From NCBI GenBank assembly GCA_964475165.1, contig CAYYVN010000002.1, positions 130,637 to 194,636 on the forward strand: a stretch of 64,000 bases of DNA, given 5' to 3'. Numbering within the stretch: the stretch's first letter is position 1; the number at the start of each line of letters is the position of its first letter. The position numbers and the translations under genes were made by a program. The stretch is from CAYUHK01 sp964475165 (lineage in GTDB: Bacteria > Verrucomicrobiota > Kiritimatiellia > JAAZAB01). A model generated the notes under the pieces. The model saw only the letters and a list, made by a program, of their open reading frames with translations, was not told where the DNA came from and ran no database searches. This document shows positions 57,957 through 64,000 of this stretch, piece by piece.

Positions 57957-59870
57957 TTATTTGATTTCGGTGCCGCTGGGCCAATCGCCTTCCACGGTCA
58001 GCAGGCGTATCTCAGAGCCCTGCGATGCCGCCAGGAGCATACCGTTGGAAGTCACGCCCCGAATCTTGGCGGGTTTGAGATTGGTCACCACCACCACGAT
58101 CTTGCCGATCAGATCTTCCGGAGCATAATTTTTGGCAATGCCCGCCACGACTTGGCGCTGCTCGCCCTTCAACTCCAATTGCAGTTGCAAGAGTTTGTCG
58201 GCGCCAGGGATTTTGGCGGCACTCACAATGCGCGCGGTGCGCAAGTGAATTTTAGCAAACTCATCATAGGAGATCTGCTCCGCTGCCGGCGTCGCTGCTG
58301 GTGGAGTCGCCGGCGCTGGCGCCGGCGCGGCCGGTGGCGTAGATCCCAGGCGCGGGAAGAGGATAATCGCTGCGCCCAAACTGGTCTGGGGCGGTAATCC
58401 GCCCCAGCGTTCCAGTTCCGAGAGGGTCGGGGCCGGTCCGGATAATCCCAGAGCCTGGCGCAAGCGGCTCATCTGGTCGGGCATGATCGGGCTCAGGAGG
58501 CCGCCGATAATGCGCAGCGTTTCCGCGGCATGATAGAGCACCGTGTGCAGGGGGCGCTGCTCAGGCTGTTTGGCCAGCGTCCAAGGCTGACGCTGTTCCA
58601 GGTAACGATTGGTTGCGCGCACCGCCCCGATAACCGCCGCTAAACCCTGGTCCAAACGCATCTGGGCGATGCTCTCTCGCATGGACTTGATGCTGGCCAG
58701 AACCGCCTGGCGCAGGGCGGGTTCGGCGGCGCTATCCTCACCCGGCGCTGGGATCTTGCCGCCACAGTGGCTGTGCACCAGCTTCATGATACGGCTGAGT
58801 AGATTGCCGATATCATTGGCCAGATCGGCGTTATAGCGGCGGATGAAGGCCTCTTCCGAAAAGCGGCAGTCTTGTCCCAAGGTCATTTCGGCCATCAGAA
58901 AATAGCGGAAAGCATCGCTGCCGTAACGCTCAGCTAAGGCCATGGGATTAACCACATTACCGGTGGATTTGCTCATCTTGCTTGCCCCCAGCAGCCACCA
59001 GCCATGGGCGAAAATTGTTTTGGGCAATGGCAAGCCCATGGCCTTGAGCATGGTGGGCCAATAGACGGTATGGGTCGTTAGGATATCCTTGCCAATCAAG
59101 TGATAGCTGGCCGGCCACCAGCGCCGGAAACGGTCTTCATCAGCCAGATAGCCCACGGCGCTGATATAATTAACCAGGGCATCGAACCAGACGTAAGTTA
59201 CAAACTGCGGATCAAAAGGCAGATCAATGCCCCAGGTGAGGCGGGTCTTGGGCCGTGAAATGCAGAGATCGTTGAGCGGCTTTTGCAGAAAACCCAGCGT
59301 TTCGTTGCGGCGGAAATCCGGCTGAATGAATTCCGGATGTTGCTGAATATACTCGATGAGCCAATCCTGATAAGCGCTCATCCTGAAGAAATAATTGGTT
59401 TCCGTGATGCGCTCCAGCTCGCGACCACATTCCTGGCACTGGCCATCAGTCAAATCCCGTTCGGTATAAAAGCGCTCGCAGGGCACGCAATACCAGCCAT
59501 CATACTGGGCTTGATAGATTTCGCCTTTATCATAGAGCGTCTGCAAGATTTGCTGCACGATGCGTGTATGGCGCGGCTCGGTGGTGCGGATAAAATCGTC
59601 GGAGGTGATATGCAGTTTTTGCCAGAGCTCCTGAAAATGCACCACCGTGCGATTGGCCTGCTCCAGCGGGGCGATGCCGGCCCGCTCGGCCGCCCGTTGC
59701 ACTTTTTGGCCATGCTCATCGGTGCCGGTCAGCAGGAAGGTGGGCACTCCGGCCAGGCGTTGATAGCGTGCCAATACATCGGCCAGGATGGTGGTGTAGG
59801 CATGCCCGATATGCGGAGCATCATTAACATAGTAAATGGGCGTGGTGATATAAAAGGAGGCGGCTTTCAT
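57957..59870 (-). CDS. metG: Methionyl-tRNA synthetase
   Basis: The 637-residue class I synthetase charges tRNA-Met. The HIGH motif is at residues 20-23. Zinc-binding cysteines lie in CVPCERFYTERD and GQCQECGRE. The KMSKS loop is ASKMSKSTGNVV. The anticodon-binding helical domain follows. A Pro/Ala-rich linker leads to a C-terminal EMAPII-like tRNA-binding domain (about residues 540-637, with IHLRTARIVSAAKIPGADKL). The tail domain is common in bacterial MetG dimers. GAGGAG precedes ATG 59870, and a promoter with a perfect TATAAT lies upstream. Confidence 0.95.
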   Translation of the reverse strand: MKAASFYITTPIYYVNDAPHIGHAYTTILADVLARYQRLAGVPTFLLTGTDEHGQKVQRAAERAGIAPLEQANRTVVHFQELWQKLHITSDDFIRTTEPRHTRIVQQILQTLYDKGEIYQAQYDGWYCVPCERFYTERDLTDGQCQECGRELERITETNYFFRMSAYQDWLIEYIQQHPEFIQPDFRRNETLGFLQKPLNDLCISRPKTRLTWGIDLPFDPQFVTYVWFDALVNYISAVGYLADEDRFRRWWPASYHLIGKDILTTHTVYWPTMLKAMGLPLPKTIFAHGWWLLGASKMSKSTGNVVNPMALAERYGSDAFRYFLMAEMTLGQDCRFSEEAFIRRYNADLANDIGNLLSRIMKLVHSHCGGKIPAPGEDSAAEPALRQAVLASIKSMRESIAQMRLDQGLAAVIGAVRATNRYLEQRQPWTLAKQPEQRPLHTVLYHAAETLRIIGGLLSPIMPDQMSRLRQALGLSGPAPTLSELERWGGLPPQTSLGAAIILFPRLGSTPPAAPAPAPATPPAATPAAEQISYDEFAKIHLRTARIVSAAKIPGADKLLQLQLELKGEQRQVVAGIAKNYAPEDLIGKIVVVVTNLKPAKIRGVTSNGMLLAASQGSEIRLLTVEGDWPSGTEIK

Positions 59871-59898
59871 GGTTTCTCCTCAAAGTTCATGGCCACCG

Positions 59899-59926
59899 AT
59901 TATAGCCGGCGGTGGCATAAATCCAA
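59899..59926 (-). promoter_or_regulatory. Candidate promoter of metG
   Basis: Read leftward, a perfect TATAAT (59904-59899) lies 16 bases after TTGGAT (59926-59921). The -35 box is weak. Transcription would start near 59892, about 22 bases before ATG 59870. Confidence 0.5.
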
Positions 59927-60052
59927 TATTTTAATTTGATGGTCTTGCGGAGCGGGCCGCCTCTAAGGCCAGCGATGATGCCATGCCAAGCCCACCCGCC
60001 GCTTGGCTCACTGGCCCGGCGTGGGCCAGGGCCCGCCGCCCCGCTAAAAATA

Positions 60053-60081
60053 TTGACCTCCGCCCGCTCCTGGGCTAGCAT
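60053..60081 (+). promoter_or_regulatory. Promoter of the ribokinase-like gene
   Basis: TTGACC (60053-60058), a 17-base spacer and TAGCAT (60076-60081) form a good sigma70-like promoter. Transcription would start near 60088, about 32 bases before ATG 60120. Confidence 0.6.
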
Positions 60082-60119
60082 GCCTCGCAAAAACTGGATT
60101 TGAATCAGTGGATGAAGCT

Positions 60120-60998
60120 ATGCGTGTTCTAAATTTTGGTTCGATAAATATCGATCATGTCTATGCCGTGGATCACTTCGTGCGCCCGGGCGAAACCATC
60201 GCCAGCAGCGCTTATCAGGTCTTTGCCGGCGGTAAAGGTTTCAATCAAACGGTGGCTTTGGCACGCGCCGGGGCGACCGTGGCGCATGCCGGTCGTATTG
60301 GGCGGGATGGCCTTTGGCTGCGGGAACGCCTGCAGGGTGAGGGCGTGGATGTCTCCGGCGTGCTGGAGACCGAGGCGCCCACCGGCCATGCCATCATCCA
60401 GGTGGATCCCTCCGGCGAGAATGCCATCGTGCTGCATGGCGGCGCTAACCAGTGTGTGACCCCGGCGGATGCCGATTGCGTGCTGGCCTCTTTCAACGCC
60501 GGCGATTATCTCCTGGTGCAGAACGAAATCAGCGCTCTGCCGGCCATTATCCGGGCCGGCGCCCAACGTGGCTTGCGCGTGGTCTTTAACCCGGCTCCCT
60601 TGACGCCCGCCGTGCACTCCTATCCCCTGGATCAGGTATCCATTTTTATCCTCAATGAAACCGAAGCCCAAGGCCTCACCGGTGTCAGCCAGGCGCAACA
60701 GATCGGCGCTGCCATGGCCCAAAAGTTTCCAGAGGCCACCACCGTCCTGACCCTGGGCCATAAGGGCGCGCTGCTTTTTGAGCCCGGGGCAACCTTCCAT
60801 CAGCCGGCCGAAAAAGTGACCGCGGTGGATACCACCGCCGCCGGCGATACTTTCATCGGTTTTTTCTTATCCCACTTGATCGCCTCCGGGGATGCGCGCC
60901 AGGCCTTGCAGTGGGGTTGCCGAGCCGCAGCCGTGTGCGTGACCAGACCCGGGGCGGCCGATTCCATTCCGCATTTGGCGGAACTCGAGAAGGACTAA
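60120..60998 (+). CDS. rbsK: Ribokinase-like PfkB-family sugar kinase
   Basis: The 292-residue kinase has LNFGSINIDHVY, FAGGKGFNQTVALARAGA with the GG turn, and DTTAAGDTFIGFFL with the anion hole and catalytic Asp. This arrangement is closest to ribokinase, which phosphorylates ribose at O-5. An uncharacterised sugar kinase of the same family cannot be excluded. I use ATG 60120; GTG 60108 adds four residues. No rbs transport or rbsD gene is adjacent. Confidence 0.82.
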   Translation: MRVLNFGSINIDHVYAVDHFVRPGETIASSAYQVFAGGKGFNQTVALARAGATVAHAGRIGRDGLWLRERLQGEGVDVSGVLETEAPTGHAIIQVDPSGENAIVLHGGANQCVTPADADCVLASFNAGDYLLVQNEISALPAIIRAGAQRGLRVVFNPAPLTPAVHSYPLDQVSIFILNETEAQGLTGVSQAQQIGAAMAQKFPEATTVLTLGHKGALLFEPGATFHQPAEKVTAVDTTAAGDTFIGFFLSHLIASGDARQALQWGCRAAAVCVTRPGAADSIPHLAELEKD

Positions 60999-61104
60999 CT
61001 GCTTCCCGGCGGATAGCGCCGGGCGGGTAGGGGATATTTATGTTTGACCTGGCCGCTCGTTTTCGCTAGGCTCTGCCCCCATCTCCGCGGAAAGGGTTTT
61101 TTCC

Positions 61105-62802
61105 ATGATGTTCATTGCACGCTTTAATAAGCTGATCCGCAATAAAATTCTCTGGAGTATTTTCGCCTTTATCGTGGTGCTCTCCTTTGTGGCCTGGACC
61201 ACCCAGACCGGCGGGCCGCAAGCGGCGGAGAATGAAAATCGTCTGGGCACACTTGATGGAAAGGCCGTGCCGCCCGCCGAGTTTCAAGCGGCCTATTTCA
61301 ATTCCTTGCTGGCCACTTCTCTCATGTTCGGCCGGCCGCTCCAAGTCACCGCGCAGGTGGATAGCGTCTTGCGGACCATGGCTTGGCGCCGCCTGGCGGC
61401 TTTACGGGCCCTGGCAGACCTGAAACTGAGCGTCAGCGCCGACGAGGTTGTGGCGGCTATCCGCCAGCAGCCCTTTTTCGCCAGCCAAGGCCAGTTCCAG
61501 CCGGAACGTTATCAAGCTTTCCTGCGCCAGTTCCTGCCCAGTCTGCGAGCCACCCAGGCGCAATTCGAGGAGCATATTCGCCAGGAACTGCTGCTCAATA
61601 AAGCCCAATATATTCTGGCCCAAGCGGCTTGGGCGTCCCCGCCAGAAATACAAGAAGTCTTCCATCAACTCTACGATACCTATGTGCTCAGCTATGTGAG
61701 CCTCAGTCGGGAGGAATTTGCGCCTGGGATACAAGTCAGCGAGGAAGACGCCCAAGCCTATTTTGAGGGGCATCGGGAAGCCTTCCAGATTCCAGAGCAG
61801 ATGCGCGTGAAGGCCGTGGCCTTTCCCATTGAGAACTTCATGGATGAAAGCGCCTGCGCCGAGGAAGTCTTGCGCGAGTATTACGCTGAACATATCGAGG
61901 ACTTCACCGTGCGCGATGACGACGACCAGTTGACCGCGACCCCGTTTGAGGAAGTGGCGGACCGGTTGCGCCGGGATCTGGCCTGGCAGACCGCTTTAGT
62001 GCAGGCCGAGGATAAAGCCTCGGATTTTGAGGTATCCCTGGTGTCGGATCGCCAAGGCCACGCGCCCACTTTTGAGGATGCCGCCCATGCCCTGGGGCTG
62101 CCGGTATGCACCTCAGATTATTTCGCGGCCCAGGAAACGATTGCTGGCTTGGCTGGCGGCTTGGAGCTCAGCCGCGCGGCTTTTGAGCTGCGCCCCACGC
62201 CGGATGATTATTTCAGCCGGCCACTGCTGGGCGTTGACGCCTATTATATTCTCGCTTACGCCGACCGCCGCGCGGCGCGTCTAGCGGATTATCAGGAAGT
62301 TCGGGAGGAGGTCCTTCAGGCCGCGCTTCAAACCAGGATAACCGAGCAATTACATCAAACTGCGGCGCGCGTTTACGAGGCCGTGGCGGCGGCCGTGGAG
62401 CAGGGCACGTCCTTTCAGCAGGCCCTGGCTGGTTCCGGGCTGGAAGTCTTCACCAGCGAGCCTTTCTCTATCCGGGCCGGATTGGATGAGGAAGAGTTCG
62501 CTCATATCGAGGCGCTCATCAGACAGGTACTCCAACATAATGCGGGTGAGCTGACCGACTTAGTTGCCGTTACCGATGGCTATATGTTTGGCTATGTGGA
62601 ATCGTGCGTCCCCGCCAGCCGCACCCTGCTCAATGCCGTGCGGGATGATCTGGCGCGCTATCTCCTGCGCCGGCGGGAGACCTTGGTGTTCATTGATTGG
62701 CAGGAATATCTGCTGGCCGCGGCCGGTTTCGAAGATCTGGCGGCCCAAACCAGCGCCGCGCGTTTCGCCGAGGAATCCGACGAGGATTACGACGCAGATT
62801 AA
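61105..62802 (+). CDS. PpiD/SurA-N-like membrane-anchored periplasmic protein without a clear parvulin domain
   Basis: The 565-residue protein has one N-terminal membrane helix (residues 13-32) and then a long periplasmic part. Residues 45-210 show a SurA-N/PpiD-like helical chaperone region (LDGKAVPPAEFQAAYFNSLL, LRALADLKLSVSADEVVAAI). The central part, where PpiD carries a parvulin rotamase, has no recognisable parvulin core. Acidic stretches (CAEEVLREYY, DEDYDAD) are notable. It probably acts as an envelope chaperone. GGAAAGG precedes ATG 61105. It has no near neighbour on its strand. Confidence 0.78.
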   Translation: MMFIARFNKLIRNKILWSIFAFIVVLSFVAWTTQTGGPQAAENENRLGTLDGKAVPPAEFQAAYFNSLLATSLMFGRPLQVTAQVDSVLRTMAWRRLAALRALADLKLSVSADEVVAAIRQQPFFASQGQFQPERYQAFLRQFLPSLRATQAQFEEHIRQELLLNKAQYILAQAAWASPPEIQEVFHQLYDTYVLSYVSLSREEFAPGIQVSEEDAQAYFEGHREAFQIPEQMRVKAVAFPIENFMDESACAEEVLREYYAEHIEDFTVRDDDDQLTATPFEEVADRLRRDLAWQTALVQAEDKASDFEVSLVSDRQGHAPTFEDAAHALGLPVCTSDYFAAQETIAGLAGGLELSRAAFELRPTPDDYFSRPLLGVDAYYILAYADRRAARLADYQEVREEVLQAALQTRITEQLHQTAARVYEAVAAAVEQGTSFQQALAGSGLEVFTSEPFSIRAGLDEEEFAHIEALIRQVLQHNAGELTDLVAVTDGYMFGYVESCVPASRTLLNAVRDDLARYLLRRRETLVFIDWQEYLLAAAGFEDLAAQTSAARFAEESDEDYDAD

Positions 62803-62833
62803 AAGCTCTCTGCCCGTCGCCCTCCGCCACGCT

Positions 62834-63523
62834 TCAAGAGCGCCGCCGCCGTTGGCGGCGGATCATGTTCCAAAAACGGAGCGTGTCGCGCCAGGGATTG
62901 ATCTTGCTGATTTCATCCTGGTAAATGACCGTGATGGGCACCGCGCCCATGCGCACGCCGCGCTCCGCCAGCCATAACAGTATTTCCGATTCCGCCGCAT
63001 AACCCGGAGCGGTTGGTTGTTCGCTGGGCAGTATATCGCAGCGATACAGGCGGAACCCGCTTTGAGTATCGGGCACGGTTTGCCGCATGATCCGGCTCAG
63101 ATACCAGCTCATGAAACGGTTGGTCCAACGCCGCACGCGCGGCATATTGATCGGATTATCCATGCGATTGCCAATCAGCACCGGCAGCGCCGTGCGCTGG
63201 TAGGTCTCCAGAAATCTGGGGATATCAGCCGGGGCATGTTGACCATCGGCGTCCATGGTGAGCAGGAAGGCGTAGCCATGCTCGCGCGCATAGTTAAAGC
63301 CGGTGTGCAGGGCTGCGCCCTTACCGAGATTGCGCGCATGGCGCAAGACGATCGCTCCCGCCGCCGTCGCTGCCGCGGCGGTGGCGTCCGGCGAGCCATC
63401 ATCAATCACCACCACGGCTGGCGCCAGCCGGCTGATGCTGCGCACGACTTCGCCGATGCGCCTTTCTTCCTGATAGGCCGGCACGATCACGCAAAAATTA
63501 TTGTCGACAGGCATCTGGTTCAT
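62834..63523 (-). CDS. GT2 glycosyltransferase of the DPM1-like type
   Basis: The 229-residue enzyme has the GT-A fold: VIVPAYQEERRIGEVV, VVVIDDGSPDATA, and TMDADGQHAPADIPRFL with the metal-binding DxD. VPDTQSGFRLYRCD marks the acceptor site. It lacks membrane helices. I start at ATG 63523 with AAGGTC upstream; TTG 63544 adds seven residues. It overlaps the end of an LpxL-type acyltransferase by four bases. Such a pair suggests synthesis of an acylated glycolipid or an envelope lipid, but the product is unknown. Confidence 0.85.
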   Translation of the reverse strand: MNQMPVDNNFCVIVPAYQEERRIGEVVRSISRLAPAVVVIDDGSPDATAAAATAAGAIVLRHARNLGKGAALHTGFNYAREHGYAFLLTMDADGQHAPADIPRFLETYQRTALPVLIGNRMDNPINMPRVRRWTNRFMSWYLSRIMRQTVPDTQSGFRLYRCDILPSEQPTAPGYAAESEILLWLAERGVRMGAVPITVIYQDEISKINPWRDTLRFWNMIRRQRRRRS

Positions 63524-64000
63524 GGTGTGGACCTTGTTTGCCAAAAATCATCAAACATAAACCATTGCAGGGGCTGGCGTCGAATTTCAGATTCCATGGC
63601 ATCCCGGATCAGCAGGCGCATATCAGCCACCGTGATCGACGGGGTCGGAATGAGCGGGGTATGAAAACGGAAACGGAAGGTGTCATCCGGTTGGCGCACC
63701 AGAAACACCGGTAAGACCGGTGCCCCCGTTTTAATGGCAATGCGCGCTGGACTGCTGGGCAGGCGTGCTGGCCGTCCAAAAAAGAGGATGGGGTCATCCG
63801 GGCGCGTGGTATAGTCGCGATCGGCCAGCATGGCCACATGCTCCCGGTTTTTCAGAGCTCGCAATACGCCGCGCGCCGCCTGCCCAAAAGGGATCAAATG
63901 AATGCCGCGTTGACTGCGATGCTTCTGGAAAAGTTCATTGATTTTATTGGTGCGTTGCGGAAAGTAAACCGCGCTGATCTTGCGCCCCAAAGCCGTCAGC
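63520..64000 (-). CDS. LpxL/HtrB-type acyltransferase, partial (N-terminus beyond window)
   Basis: Only the C-terminal 159 residues are inside the window. The sequence follows the lipid A acyltransferase family: GRKISAVYFPQRTNKINEL, VAMLADRDYTTRPDDPILFF, IKTGAPVLPVFLVR, and an end of QPLQWFMFDDFW in the usual place of the family's QWxWxxxR region. The HX4D/E catalytic motif lies upstream, beyond the edge. It is translationally coupled to the GT2 gene that follows. It is a second member of the family seen at 762-1709. Confidence 0.85.
   Translation of the reverse strand, partial: LTALGRKISAVYFPQRTNKINELFQKHRSQRGIHLIPFGQAARGVLRALKNREHVAMLADRDYTTRPDDPILFFGRPARLPSSPARIAIKTGAPVLPVFLVRQPDDTFRFRFHTPLIPTPSITVADMRLLIRDAMESEIRRQPLQWFMFDDFWQTRSTP

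Noticed and set aside
59283..59939. 218-residue rightward open frame
   Set aside because: Antisense to metG.
60129..60800. 223-residue leftward open frame
   Set aside because: Antisense to the ribokinase-like gene; only the sense strand shows kinase motifs and a promoter.

Overview
The window is one strand-switching stretch of a GC-rich bacterial chromosome. It is almost fully coding, with a single 10-base run of Ns at 10629-10638 that marks a draft scaffold, probably a metagenome or early draft assembly. Lipopolysaccharide and outer-membrane genes (lpxK, waaF, a waaE-like transferase, LpxL-type acyltransferases, an LptF/G permease, several lipoproteins) show a Gram-negative cell. A large membrane-bound [NiFe] hydrogenase points to anaerobic, ferredoxin-linked metabolism. 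RNase HIII in an LPS-making cell, a DUF2723 plus TPR glycosyltransferase, a thioredoxin-like protein with a WCTWC site, and tiny lysine-rich histone-H1-like peptides together suggest the PVC group (Kiritimatiellota, Lentisphaerota, Verrucomicrobiota or close relatives). That placement is inference.

Layout. 1-6900: a cut-off thioredoxin-like gene, tRNA-Lys, a lipid A-type acyltransferase, trmJ, an isochorismatase-like hydrolase, the potassium uptake pair ktrB-ktrA, a zinc-ribbon/PTS EIIA fusion, tRNA-Met, and a mini elongation-factor-like gene. 6922-16967: one tight leftward operon for a group 4 energy-converting hydrogenase with a nearly full set of complex I membrane subunits (A, H, J, K, L and two N-like) plus the B, C, D and I-like peripheral arm and a maturation protease. 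17372-24160: leuB-asd, a coiled-coil protein with a small lipoprotein, and rsmI-grpE-dnaJ-rsmE. 24157-32462: a DUF2723/TPR glycosyltransferase, a UbiA-type prenyl-phosphate phosphoribosyltransferase and a polyprenol-phosphate mannose synthase, then def, parA and leuDC. 32567-38856: uvrC, murJ and a leftward LPS core/lipid A block (lpxK, waaF, waaE-like). 39018-46853: ybgC, rnhC, fucI, pilT, a membrane protein, glycerate kinase and an LptF/G permease.

47039-47521 is the most unusual locus. It holds three tiny tandem leftward genes too short for ordinary gene calling. Two are near-identical lysine-rich peptides (40 and 38 residues) and one is a 29-residue peptide with four clustered cysteines and a shared basic tail. 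Each has a strong ribosome-binding site, and a long GC-rich inverted repeat lies downstream.

47565-64000: a PEGA-repeat lipoprotein, an FHA-domain membrane protein, a full-length bifunctional arnA without its usual partners, a PHP histidinol-phosphatase-like gene, an exported ankyrin protein, glycogen phosphorylase, cysK-nfu, metG, a ribokinase-like gene, a PpiD-like chaperone with no clear rotamase domain, and a glycosyltransferase plus acyltransferase pair cut by the window edge.

The genes fit a free-living anaerobe that makes its own leucine, uses glycogen and probably fucose, evolves or consumes hydrogen with ion pumping, and decorates its surface with prenyl-phosphate-derived sugars. 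No phage, insertion sequence, CRISPR array or rRNA gene was seen.
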